Assembly: GCA_031260865.1 (NCBI GenBank) | Contig: JAISKQ010000005.1 | Coordinates: forward strand, 1 to 8,799 | Direction of reading: 5' to 3' | Origin: Prevotella sp. | GTDB lineage: Bacteria; Bacteroidota; Bacteroidia; Bacteroidales; Dysgonomonadaceae | DNA: 8,799 bases | Shown here: positions 1 through 7,774 of the stretch, piece by piece | Numbering within the stretch: position 1 is the first letter of the stretch | Layout: every line of letters starts with the position of its first letter | Notes under the pieces: generated by a model | Seen by the model: the letters and a program-made list of their open reading frames with translations, nothing else | The model's database searches: none | Told to the model about the DNA's origin: nothing | Program-made: the position numbers and the translations under genes

Positions 1-5
1 CCCGC

Positions 6-68
6 AAGGGGTCGAACGCAGACGGTATGTGTTTTGCTATAAACATACGACCCCTTCGAGGTCGTTTT
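6..68. other. Hairpin-rich left end, possible terminator of an upstream gene
   Basis: AAGGGGTCG (6-14) can pair with CGACCCCTT (48-56), with a smaller inner stem TATGT (26-30)/ACATA (43-47). Alternatively CGACC (48-52) pairs with GGTCG (60-64) around a loop containing TTCG and is followed directly by TTTT (65-68), which is the shape of an intrinsic terminator for a plus-strand gene lying left of the window. The two folds are mutually exclusive. No coding region is visible here. Whether this is a terminator or the end of a dispersed repeat cannot be decided without the upstream sequence. Confidence 0.35.
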
Positions 69-110
69 ATCGCCGACAATCCGTCCTATCATCCTTTTTT
101 AGTTTACAAT

Positions 111-289
111 AAGAATGGCGCGAAGCGGTGTTACCTAAAAACTGTTACTTTTGTTACTTTTTTAAGTTTTTGAGTAGTAAGTAATGAGTTTTGAGTAATG
201 AATTCTAACATGTTAGTAAACTTGTACACTTGAACTCTAGTAAACTACATACTACTGTTACCTAAAAAGTGTTACTTTTGTCACCTTTT
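111..289 (-). repeat. Left dispersed-repeat array (two cores, inverted relative to the right-hand array)
   Basis: Two copies of a short core lie at 138-163 and 265-289; on the minus strand they read as variants of GGTGACAAAAGTAAC. Each is preceded on the plus strand by TGTTACCTAAAAA (129-141 and 256-268), so the unit repeats every 127 bp. The block starts with AAGAATGGCGCGAAGC (111-126). Between the cores, 172-215 is built from GAGTARTAAG/GAGTAATGA-like words. Every one of these elements recurs in reverse complement at 8327-8628. The core at 265-289 is identical over 25 bases to 8464-8488. 172-215 matches the reverse complement of 8412-8455 at 38 of 44 positions, and 111-126 matches 8365-8380 at 16 of 16. 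No open reading frame of note runs through it. Confidence 0.85.
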
Positions 290-367
290 GTAATTAGCCG
301 TTGGTTTTTAGCTGTTGACCGCTCACTGAAAAAAGGGGTCGGGGAGGCGGCAGATTTTAAGTTAGGT

Positions 368-401
368 TTTGTATCTTTTATGAAAAATCTGTTTATATTT
401 G
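368..401 (+). promoter_or_regulatory. Bacteroidetes-type promoter for the A2M gene
   Basis: TATATTTG at 394-401 is a full match to the Bacteroidetes -7 consensus TAnnTTTG. A TTTG at 368-371 could be the -33 element, although the 22-bp gap is slightly long. Transcription would start near 406-409 and give a leader of about 20 nt before the ATG at 426. The open frame can be extended upstream to a TTG at 399, but that codon lies inside the -7 box, so the ATG is the better start. No Shine-Dalgarno sequence is visible, which is normal in this phylum. Confidence 0.6.
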
Positions 402-425
402 ACACTTAATTTAATACGATCAAAC

Positions 426-3400
426 ATGAAGCCTTTACGAAATATTTTGAAAAACATCATAATAACAGGTTTGTTTTTACTCCCCTTGCATCGTTCACAA
501 GCTCAAACTATCGACTGGCAGGGAACAACAGGGGAAACATACGTTTTTGAAATAAGCAATAATGAAGCGCTAAAACTTCTAAAAAGTCAACCTAAAGACA
601 GCCTGATCCTAAAAATGTTGCATACGCCTAAAGGTTCGTTTAAAGGTAGCCGATGGGATAATGAGCCGAGACAAGGGCACTTTCTTCATGCCAGAATCAT
701 ACGGAATAAAGTGAATTTTAATTATGAACCGGTAATACCCTTTAATGTGTTCCTCTTTAAAGAATACGGAGCGTTAACGATTCAGGTGACGGATATATCG
801 GGCGAAATAAGAGGGGATGCCAAAATTAAACTTGGACGATCACAGATTGAATACGACAAGAATAGCCGGACATATACGACCGATGATTTCTGGTCGGAAG
901 ACCCGACAAGGATACTTACTGTCGAACTGGATAAATTTATGGCTATTTTCGACTTGAGAAAATACCCCGTTTCTTCTTGGTACAGTTCTTATTACGACAG
1001 GAAAGGTCAGTCGCCTGATTTCTACAGCTATATGATTACCGACAAAAATAAATATAAGCCGGGAGAAACCGTCCGCTTCAAGTCTTACGCGCTATCCGGC
1101 AAGAAACGCCCTATAAAGGATTCGCTGGAGATATGGATGAGCATGCCGAACAGATATGAGTATAAAAAAATATCGGCGTTAAGCCCTTATCACGAAGGAG
1201 GTTTCGCGGGAGAAGTAAATCTCGTCGATTCGCTGAAACTCAGGCTGGATCAATCATATTATATCCAACTTAGGGACGATAAGGGAAGAATTGTGTCATC
1301 CACCGTATTTAAGTATGAAGATTATGAACTTTATGACAACAAACTGGAAATAGAGTTGGATAAGAAAATACATTTCTATCCGGATACGAACAAAGTAACA
1401 ATCAAGGCGACAGACGCGAACGGGCTATATCTGTTGGACGCGAAAGCCGATGTGACCATCAAACGAGGGACAGTACACAAATCATATACTGATATTTTAT
1501 CCTTGCCTGACATATTACTGCAGAAGCAGATTGACTTGGACTCGTACGCCCCTACTCTATTCGAGATACCATCGGATATATTTAAACAATCCGATTGCGA
1601 ATATGATGTCAGCGTCAAGATTGTAACATTTGACAATCAACGAATGGAACAACAACGCCGCGCTTCGTTTTATTATTCCGCCAATAACATACAGGCGACC
1701 ACTGATAATGACTCCATTATCACTTTTTCTTTTTATGAATTGGGGAAAGAACGAGCTATTAAAGCGGAGTTGAAATATAATGGGACAGGAGAATCAAAGA
1801 TAATAGACCTGCCTTATTCGGAGGTATTCAACCAGAAGCTTAATTTATACCAGATAAAAGGAATTGACGCGGATGTGAATAAATCCATATTAACGAGTAG
1901 CATTCCATCCCGATTGGATTTAACGGGCGGCATCGAAAAAGATTCGTTTAATGTAAAGTTAGTCAATCCGTTGAATCTGAAAATCTCATGGTATATCTAT
2001 CAGGGAAACAGCTTGTTGGAAAAAGGTTCGGGGACAGAATTTGACTTTAAATACCCAAACACTGATTTAGAAGTTGCCCATTATGTCGAAATGTTTTACT
2101 TCATAGGAGACGAAGAGCAGGCATTCAGGCGGGTATTCGTCCCTAAGACCGAGTTTTTGAATGTGACTATCGACCTTCCGGACAGGGTATATCCCGGACA
2201 AAAGATAAACGCTGCCATATCCGTAAAGGACAACCTGGGGAAAGCTGTTGCGGACGTGGATCTCACGGCGTTATCGGTCAACACGTTATTAGGATATTAC
2301 GTGCCGGATTTGCCATACTACGGAGCGCCTCCACGCACGAGGGAACAACGAGCGTCCTATTCGATGGACGACAGGAGTTATAGTTTTAGTATGCCGTTGG
2401 ATTATAAGTTTTGGAATAGGCTTGCCAATCTAGAAAACACGGATTACTATAAATTTACATACCCTTGGTATACAATGTTTAGGCACATAGTGGATACACC
2501 CGATGGGACTACACAGTTTGCTCCTTATATAATGAAGGATGGAGAGGCTATCGAGATATATGCCATCGAACGGAATGGGCTACCGCTCTATTTCTCATGG
2601 ACAGAACAACCGAAGGCATATTCTTTTCCCGCGATAGACACTACATGCCAAACGATTTCGTTGAGATTGCCGGATAGAGTCATCCGTTTGGATTCAATCT
2701 ACTTTGAGAAAGGGAAGAAAACGATATTCAGCATAGACCTCAGCCATTTACCTGAAAAAGCAAAGGTCATTAAAATCAATAATGGGAATAGCTTTACGAA
2801 CGAAGAAATAAAAAGATATGGTGATTATATTTCGCGCTTACCGGTAAAAGAGAACGCTGATTATACATACATAGAAAAAGACCATGCGATATACCCTGTT
2901 TTCCATAGCTGCCTGATGCCGTATCGCAATAGTGTATTGGCCGGTCCGATTCCCGGCGGATACGCGAGATATGATAATAGTGTGGAATATAACCACGAAG
3001 GGGGATTCTCATACAAATTTGACAAAAATGTAGTCTATAAATATCCTGAAAATGTATTCCCTGCCTATTTGCGGTATAAATACAGTAATGAATTTAATGA
3101 TCTTAACGATTTTGTCCTGAACGCTCAAGAGTTCCGCAGGAAGCTGGTGGAATGTCAAAAAGGAAAATCCGACTGGCATCCGGAGAATATTCATATTTCA
3201 GACTATCGGCTAAATATGAATTTCCGTTTACCAAAGGAAAAAGACATGTCAGGGGTATCCAATTTATTATTTGAAGACACTAAAACAGGGAATATTATCT
3301 ATCCGGACAGGTTTGAATATGATCAACGGCAATATTCCGAAATTCCAGTTGGACAATACAACATCATTTTATTGTACAATAACGGTAAATATCTGAAACA

Positions 3401-5993
3401 AGAAGACATAGCTTTTATCGAAAAGACTTATCTGGATGTAAACATGAGTAAACTGGCTATACATGAGGCGGATTCTGTGTCATTAAAATGGTTATCCTTG
3501 AAATCAGTGAGAATCAAGTACTATACCCCATATACTGTGTCGGAACGAACAATCTTGAAAACAAGCGCAAGGACATTCGGCAACACCATCACAGGTATCG
3601 TAAAAGATGGTACAGGCGAGCCTTTGATCGGCGTGACCATTCAGGTGGCAGGAACCCAATATGGCGCGATTACAGACATGGACGGTAAATTCAGTATCGG
3701 AATCGATGGATATGAAGCGAGATTAAAATTCTCTTATATAGGATATAAGCCTAAAGAAGTGAATGTTTCGGTAAAAAGTGAAATCACTATGATATTGGAG
3801 GAAGACGCGGCTAGCCTTGATGAAGTTGTTGTCGTAGGATATGGCGTACAAAAGAGGAATTATTTAACAGGCTCAGTATCATCTGTAAGTGGCGCGGATA
3901 TAAGTCTTGTCGCTCCACCGGAAGAGCTTGAAGATGTGGCAAACGAGAACAATAATACTACAGATATCGAAGATAGGTTGTATAGCGAATTGATGCAATT
4001 AACCGGGCTACGCTCTAATTTCTCCGATGTCGGATTTTGGGAACCAAGATTGTTTACCGACAAAAAAGGTAAAGCTGAATTTTCAGTAACGTTCCCTGAT
4101 AACATTACTCGATGGGACGCGGTAGTATATGCCATGAACCGCAAGTTAAAAACAGGCACGGCACGCAAGTCCATAAGATCATTTAAGCCATTAATGGCAG
4201 AACTGAAAACGCCGCTATTCCTTGTGGTAGGTGATTCCAGTTATTTTGCCGGCACAATACGCAACTATACGAAAGACGCGGAAATACAGGGCAAAATAAT
4301 GTTCAAGTTGCAGGAAGACACTTTGATGCGGAAAAACATTGATTTTGTTAATTCATATAGCGAAAAGCTGTTTGTAACGGCGACAGCTACAGATAGCATC
4401 ACTACCCAATACCTATTCACTCGCGACGACGGCTACACCGATGGAGAACAACGCGGCATATCCGTGGTCTCACAAGGTACGGAATTAGCGGAAGGAACTT
4501 TGAGATTTTTGAGCAACGGAGATGAAGTGGAAGCGACGGCGGGAGATAACGAAAAGGTATATGTAAGTGTTTCAGGCAAGCAACTCGACGTCTATATGGA
4601 CGCCACGTCTTATCTTACCGGATATAAATACGCATGCAACGAACAATTAGCTTCAAAACTAATCGGCCTGCTTAATTATAGAGTATATCAACAATACTTA
4701 GGTAAAGACTTTAAGCATGACAAACAAGTAGATGAGATTATCGACCGATTGCTAAAGACCCGGAATGATAAACAACTATGGTCATGGTGGGGATTATCGT
4801 CCAACACATCGTTTTGGATATCGGCTCACATTATGAGAGCCTTAAAGATGGCTAAGGATCACGGATATAAAGTAAACTTGGATTTACGCGAAGTAGAGAC
4901 CGATTATGCCGATATTAAGCCTTATAGGGGATCTTCCCTCTCCGATATAGAAATCATACATGCCTTATCGGAATGGGGCGCGAAACAGGATTATGCCAAA
5001 GCGGTGGATATACTCGAAAAGGAGGTAAAACGAAGTCAGGCTTATGACGATTCCATGGTGGATGTTAATCGCGGAAAGTATAACTACTACTCCCAAAAGC
5101 GCTCTTATCTGAAAGAAAAATTATTGTTATTGGAAATCCGCCAAAAGCAAAACATTGGATATGAATCTGATAGTTTAACAAAGTATCTAAAAAAAGCGAT
5201 CTTGGGTGAGATATATTGTGATGACGGCAGAGCAGCTCGCGATTGGTATTCCGATAAATTAAACAATACGCTCATCGCTTACCGCATCATAAGGAACGAC
5301 TCTGTACTGCAAGCATTGAAAGAACCCATGCAAATGTACATTCTGGGGACTAAAGCCAACGGATGGAATACATATCAGGCCGCGTCAGCCTTAGCTACCG
5401 TATTTCCCGATCTTATAGCAGAAGCGTATAGCAAAGACAAGCCCGCGACAGTTATGCTGAGTGGAAAAGAAAATAAGGCTATCACAAAGTTCCCTTATAA
5501 TACCGAACTTAACCCGGGGGAAAGTCTGAAAATACAGAAAAAAGACGGTATGCCGCTAATTTATACCGCGTACAGCTACAAATTGGTAACCACCGAACAT
5601 ACCGGTGAGGCATTCAAAGTAAATACTTACCTACCGAATGTTGATAAATTAACCGCCGGAGTTCCGGCTACTTTATCGGTAATAGTGGATGTAAAACAAG
5701 AAAAAGCAACGTATGTGATGATAGAAGTGCCTATTCCGGCCGGATGTAGCTATATATCTAAAAGACAGAACTATTCATATCGGAACGGGGAAGTCTATCG
5801 GGAATATTTCAAAGAGAAAGTTGTTATTTTCTGCGAAAGCTTACCTCCGGGAATATACACATACAATATCGAGCTATTACCGAGATACACAGGCAGTTAT
5901 ATCCTAAATCCAGCAAAAGTGGAGTTGATGTATTTCCCTGTGATAAACGCGAACAATAACCTGCGAAGAATCAACATAATAGAAAGAGAATAA
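426..5993 (+). CDS. Secreted alpha-2-macroglobulin family protein with thioester and embedded SusC-like segment
   Basis: 1855 residues, within the usual size range of bacterial A2M proteins, which trap proteases or shield the envelope. A signal peptide (residues 1-26) ends SQA|Q; no lipobox cysteine is present, so it looks soluble rather than lipidated. Visible in order: MG2-like strand region near 200-290 (YMITDKNKYKPGETVRFKSY), further macroglobulin-type domains to about 570, a bait-region-type domain at 578-655, about 400 unassigned residues, a carboxypeptidase-regulatory domain (about 1052-1127), a TonB-box-like stretch (LDEVVVVGYG, 1131-1140), the A2M domain around GFWEPRLFTDKKGKAEF (W1205), the thioester motif CNEQ (Cys1404-Gln1407), toroid-type helices with WSWWG (1452-1456), and the typical C-terminal domain (PIPAG 1769-1773, MY 1835-1836). 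The start at 426 follows from the promoter and signal peptide. No pbpC (PBP1c) gene, the partner in proteobacteria, is adjacent. Family assignment is firm; substrate and location are inferred. Confidence 0.93.
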   Translation: MKPLRNILKNIIITGLFLLPLHRSQAQTIDWQGTTGETYVFEISNNEALKLLKSQPKDSLILKMLHTPKGSFKGSRWDNEPRQGHFLHARIIRNKVNFNYEPVIPFNVFLFKEYGALTIQVTDISGEIRGDAKIKLGRSQIEYDKNSRTYTTDDFWSEDPTRILTVELDKFMAIFDLRKYPVSSWYSSYYDRKGQSPDFYSYMITDKNKYKPGETVRFKSYALSGKKRPIKDSLEIWMSMPNRYEYKKISALSPYHEGGFAGEVNLVDSLKLRLDQSYYIQLRDDKGRIVSSTVFKYEDYELYDNKLEIELDKKIHFYPDTNKVTIKATDANGLYLLDAKADVTIKRGTVHKSYTDILSLPDILLQKQIDLDSYAPTLFEIPSDIFKQSDCEYDVSVKIVTFDNQRMEQQRRASFYYSANNIQATTDNDSIITFSFYELGKERAIKAELKYNGTGESKIIDLPYSEVFNQKLNLYQIKGIDADVNKSILTSSIPSRLDLTGGIEKDSFNVKLVNPLNLKISWYIYQGNSLLEKGSGTEFDFKYPNTDLEVAHYVEMFYFIGDEEQAFRRVFVPKTEFLNVTIDLPDRVYPGQKINAAISVKDNLGKAVADVDLTALSVNTLLGYYVPDLPYYGAPPRTREQRASYSMDDRSYSFSMPLDYKFWNRLANLENTDYYKFTYPWYTMFRHIVDTPDGTTQFAPYIMKDGEAIEIYAIERNGLPLYFSWTEQPKAYSFPAIDTTCQTISLRLPDRVIRLDSIYFEKGKKTIFSIDLSHLPEKAKVIKINNGNSFTNEEIKRYGDYISRLPVKENADYTYIEKDHAIYPVFHSCLMPYRNSVLAGPIPGGYARYDNSVEYNHEGGFSYKFDKNVVYKYPENVFPAYLRYKYSNEFNDLNDFVLNAQEFRRKLVECQKGKSDWHPENIHISDYRLNMNFRLPKEKDMSGVSNLLFEDTKTGNIIYPDRFEYDQRQYSEIPVGQYNIILLYNNGKYLKQEDIAFIEKTYLDVNMSKLAIHEADSVSLKWLSLKSVRIKYYTPYTVSERTILKTSARTFGNTITGIVKDGTGEPLIGVTIQVAGTQYGAITDMDGKFSIGIDGYEARLKFSYIGYKPKEVNVSVKSEITMILEEDAASLDEVVVVGYGVQKRNYLTGSVSSVSGADISLVAPPEELEDVANENNNTTDIEDRLYSELMQLTGLRSNFSDVGFWEPRLFTDKKGKAEFSVTFPDNITRWDAVVYAMNRKLKTGTARKSIRSFKPLMAELKTPLFLVVGDSSYFAGTIRNYTKDAEIQGKIMFKLQEDTLMRKNIDFVNSYSEKLFVTATATDSITTQYLFTRDDGYTDGEQRGISVVSQGTELAEGTLRFLSNGDEVEATAGDNEKVYVSVSGKQLDVYMDATSYLTGYKYACNEQLASKLIGLLNYRVYQQYLGKDFKHDKQVDEIIDRLLKTRNDKQLWSWWGLSSNTSFWISAHIMRALKMAKDHGYKVNLDLREVETDYADIKPYRGSSLSDIEIIHALSEWGAKQDYAKAVDILEKEVKRSQAYDDSMVDVNRGKYNYYSQKRSYLKEKLLLLEIRQKQNIGYESDSLTKYLKKAILGEIYCDDGRAARDWYSDKLNNTLIAYRIIRNDSVLQALKEPMQMYILGTKANGWNTYQAASALATVFPDLIAEAYSKDKPATVMLSGKENKAITKFPYNTELNPGESLKIQKKDGMPLIYTAYSYKLVTTEHTGEAFKVNTYLPNVDKLTAGVPATLSVIVDVKQEKATYVMIEVPIPAGCSYISKRQNYSYRNGEVYREYFKEKVVIFCESLPPGIYTYNIELLPRYTGSYILNPAKVELMYFPVINANNNLRRINIIERE
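3579..3902 (+). other. SusC/RagA N-terminus-like segment inside the A2M coding sequence
   Basis: Residues 1052-1159 of the A2M protein follow the N-terminal pattern of SusC-family transporters: GNTITGIVKDGTGEPLIGV, then a G.Q.GAITDMDGKFSI turn, FSYIGYKPKEV, a closing ITMILEED, the TonB-box-like LDEVVVVGYGVQKR (1131-1144), and LTGSVSSVSGADI (1147-1159), which resembles the start of a SusC plug domain. The plug stops there; an acidic, Asn-rich linker (about 1163-1185) follows and leads into the A2M domain. The carboxypeptidase-regulatory fold alone is common in Bacteroidetes surface proteins; the contiguous TonB-box and plug start is what ties the segment to SusC. Whether it contacts TonB is unknown. 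Confidence 0.85.
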
Positions 5994-6054
5994 TAAGCTA
6001 TCTATACCAACGTCATACTTGTCTACATCGGCGATTGCACCATGAATAAGTATT

Positions 6055-6095
6055 AAAATTAACTTAAGACGCCGCGCTTTAACTTAATTAATTTT
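6055..6095. other. AT-rich imperfect inverted repeat after the A2M gene
   Basis: AAAATTAACTTAAG (6055-6068) and CTTAATTAATTTT (6083-6095) are complementary apart from one unpaired base, around a GC-containing loop (6069-6082). It lies 62 bp past the A2M stop and ahead of the next promoter. It could be a weak transcription end or an RNA-stability hairpin, but the stem is nearly all A/T and lacks a clean T-run after it. The rest of the 5994-6196 gap shows no gene. Confidence 0.3.
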
Positions 6096-6109
6096 AGTTA
6101 ATAAGGGTG

Positions 6110-6154
6110 TTGTTACAAAAAATATTTATATATTTGTGATCCTAATTATTTTTG
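6110..6154 (+). promoter_or_regulatory. Candidate promoter(s) for the downstream ECF sigma gene
   Basis: TATATTTG at 6129-6136 is identical to the -7 box in front of the A2M gene and has a TTG at 6110-6112 as a possible -33 element, with a short 16-bp gap. A second full match to TAnnTTTG, TATTTTTG, lies at 6147-6154 but has no obvious -33 partner. Either would give the sigma gene its own leader of roughly 35-60 nt, so it need not depend on read-through from the A2M gene. Confidence 0.5.
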
Positions 6155-6196
6155 CCCTAACACAAACAAATAATTATCCTATAAAAACAAGGATGT

Positions 6197-6706
6197 ATGA
6201 AAACTAAAAAACAGTCATTAGAACAAAGTTTGATTGGTATGCAAAACAACATGTTGAACTTTGCGATGAGCCTTACAACAAACAGAGAGAAGGCTAAGGA
6301 CTTGACGCAAGAAACAACACTGAAAGCCTTAAGCAACATTGACAAGTATTATGACAATGTGAACTTTAAAGGATGGGTTTTCACAATCATGCACAATATT
6401 TTCGTGAACAATTACAGACGCACTGTCCGTAGTCAATTGATAATCGATCAATCAGAAAATTCATACTTGTTAAATCTATCGCAGAGCTCAGGCTTCAACA
6501 CTCCTGATGGCGCGTATTCATATTCTGAAATAACCAAAGTGTTGGATAATTTCGCGAATGAATACAAGAATCCTTTTGTCATGCACTTTTCAGGGTATAA
6601 GTACGAAGAGATAGCCAAAAACCTAAACTTACCGTTAGGAACGGTGAAAAGCCGTATCTTCTTTGCCCGGAAAAGGTTACAGGAAATATTGAAAGATTAC
6701 AGATAA
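6197..6706 (+). CDS. RNA polymerase ECF sigma factor (no adjacent anti-sigma gene)
   Basis: A 169-residue sigma-70 family protein of the ECF type, which would direct RNA polymerase to a specific promoter set. Region 2 spans about residues 15-78, with AKDLTQETTLKAL (33-45) as the core-binding helix and NFKGWVFTIMHNIFVNNYRR (56-75) as the -10-reading helix. Region 4 spans about 110-164 and ends in a helix-turn-helix, YEEIAKNLNLPLGTVKSRIF (136-155). A purine-rich AAGGA (6189-6193) stands only 3 nt before the ATG, closer than usual. No anti-sigma gene follows: the next gene is convergent, beyond a terminator. It shares a strand with the A2M gene upstream but is separated by 203 bp and has its own promoter candidates. 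The family is clear; the regulon and the inducing signal are unknown. Confidence 0.92.
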   Translation: MKTKKQSLEQSLIGMQNNMLNFAMSLTTNREKAKDLTQETTLKALSNIDKYYDNVNFKGWVFTIMHNIFVNNYRRTVRSQLIIDQSENSYLLNLSQSSGFNTPDGAYSYSEITKVLDNFANEYKNPFVMHFSGYKYEEIAKNLNLPLGTVKSRIFFARKRLQEILKDYR

Positions 6707-6725
6707 AACAGGTCGTCGTGCCAAT

Positions 6726-6762
6726 AAAAGCTTTCCCTTGTATATGAAGGGAAAGCTTTTTT
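6726..6762. terminator. Bidirectional intrinsic terminator between convergent genes
   Basis: AAAAGCTTTCCCTT (6726-6739) pairs perfectly over 14 bp with AAGGGAAAGCTTTT (6747-6760) around a 7-nt loop. On the plus strand the stem runs into a T-run ending at 6762; on the minus strand it ends in TTTTATT. It sits 20 bp after the plus-strand sigma stop and 12 bp after the stop of the minus-strand gene, so it can end both transcripts. Confidence 0.9.
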
Positions 6763-6773
6763 ATGATAATTCA

Positions 6774-7193
6774 TTATCCGCCTTGCTCTTCCACATAGAA
6801 AAATTGCGCGGTGACAATCACCTCCCCGTTACTCTTAAATTCAAACAGGTATCTTGTGTCAAATCCTTTTTCATTGAAACGGCAGAAATCGGGATGTACC
6901 ACGCCTTTCGACCTCTTTTCGGACACATTATAGGCATTCTTTTTATCTTGCTCAAAAGCATTTAAAAGATCTTTCAACAGCGCCTCGTTGTTACTGAAAG
7001 TAACCTTAATGGTCTTACGTTCTTCTTTTTTTGTTTCCGGATTTTTGTAATTTATCACTGTCATATCAACGGTGGAAATACCTTCACATTTCGTCAGCCA
7101 GTTCTTTAACGATTGCTGCGCCGATAGTTTCGACAGCGACGCACCAGCCAAAAGGCAGATTATAATTAAACTAATTTTACAGACTTTCATCAT
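6774..7193 (-). CDS. Small secreted protein of unknown function, DUF5024-like
   Basis: 139 residues. A hydrophobic signal peptide (about 1-25, core ISLIIICLLAGASL) ends LSA|QQ; the Cys at 13 is preceded by III, so it is not a lipobox and the product is probably soluble in the periplasm or exported. The mature part of about 114 residues begins with a KNWLTKCEGIS segment, followed by alternating charged strands (TVDMTVINYKNPETKKEERK, IKVTF), a helix with FEQDKKNAYNVSEKRSKG, and a final strand pair ending AQFFYVEEQGG. The overall look recalls the Bacteroides family DUF5024, assigned from memory and not verified. It is the last gene of the sigma/anti-sigma operon, 62 bp after the membrane protein, with no promoter box seen in that gap. 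Two ATGs in a row (7193 and 7190) leave the start uncertain by one codon. The A-rich leader is typical for the phylum. Confidence 0.8.
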   Translation of the reverse strand: MMKVCKISLIIICLLAGASLSKLSAQQSLKNWLTKCEGISTVDMTVINYKNPETKKEERKTIKVTFSNNEALLKDLLNAFEQDKKNAYNVSEKRSKGVVHPDFCRFNEKGFDTRYLFEFKSNGEVIVTAQFFYVEEQGG

Positions 7194-7255
7194 TTCATTT
7201 TTTTTCAGGGTTAATAATTCGTTGAATTTATATTAATATCCGTACGGTATCATCT

Positions 7256-7774
7256 TTATAATCCGGAATTTATCATATTCTCTATTTTTCTGTCCATTTC
7301 AGAATATTCCTGTAATTTCTTCTCCGGTAAATGAGTTATGGCGGCAAGTTCTTTTTCCTTCATATCCATTTTCAATTGGATCGCTCTGTCTTCCGCCTCA
7401 ATCATCTTCAGGTCTTCTATTTTTTCTCTGTTTTTTACAATGTAACTGCCTTCGTATGGATTGAATGTATCAACTCGATTCATTATCAACGATTTAATCA
7501 GCAACAACGCTAAAACAGAAGCGGCAGCCGCGGCTATCGCCAACCACTTTCGGCGATGGTTATTCTTGATAATCCTTGCCGGTATGGTATTTCTTACAGG
7601 TTCGCTCTTTATGTCATTTTCGAAATATTCAAAGACCGGCTTATAAGGCTGCAATTCTTCGGGTATATCCTCTTTATGAAAGAATGAATACAACTCCCGT
7701 TCTTCAGCATTGGATGTTTTACCATCGAAAAAACGCTCCAATAAATCTCCTATATGTTTATCTTTCTCTGTCAT
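7256..7774 (-). CDS. Single-pass membrane anti-sigma-like protein
   Basis: 172 residues. The N-terminal part (1-75) is cytoplasmic in type: GDLLERFFDGKTSNAEEREL resembles the opening of Bacteroidetes anti-sigma factors (LL..Y.DG..S..E...L). One membrane segment follows (about 77-97, LAIAAAAASVLALLLIKSLI) after a basic NNHRRK, which fits N-in/C-out. The C-terminal part (about 98-172) is short, rich in E, K and M, and probably helical; the FecR domain found in many Bacteroides anti-sigma factors is absent. The start at 7774 is preferred over an upstream ATG at 7855 because its ATG overlaps the sigma stop as ATGA (7774-7771), typical of translational coupling; the longer version would add 27 residues that run back through the sigma gene. 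The role is inferred from position, topology and the N-terminal pattern. A sensor that is not an anti-sigma factor remains possible. Confidence 0.85.
   Translation of the reverse strand: MTEKDKHIGDLLERFFDGKTSNAEERELYSFFHKEDIPEELQPYKPVFEYFENDIKSEPVRNTIPARIIKNNHRRKWLAIAAAAASVLALLLIKSLIMNRVDTFNPYEGSYIVKNREKIEDLKMIEAEDRAIQLKMDMKEKELAAITHLPEKKLQEYSEMDRKIENMINSGL

Noticed and set aside
399..425. TTG start at 399 extending the A2M protein by nine residues
   Set aside because: The TTG falls inside the TATATTTG promoter box, and the ATG at 426 begins a clean signal peptide (MKPLRNILKN...).
3860..4174. 104-residue minus-strand open frame inside the A2M gene
   Set aside because: It is antisense to the strongly conserved TonB-box/A2M domain region and shows no recognisable protein features.
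7149..7157. Lipobox in the small secreted protein
   Set aside because: The only early Cys (residue 13) follows III, not the small residue required before a lipidated Cys; the LSA|QQ cleavage site fits better.
7240..7247. CCGTACGG palindrome between the anti-sigma-like gene and the secreted-protein gene
   Set aside because: Only 8 bp, with no symmetry beyond it and no promoter nearby; could be chance.
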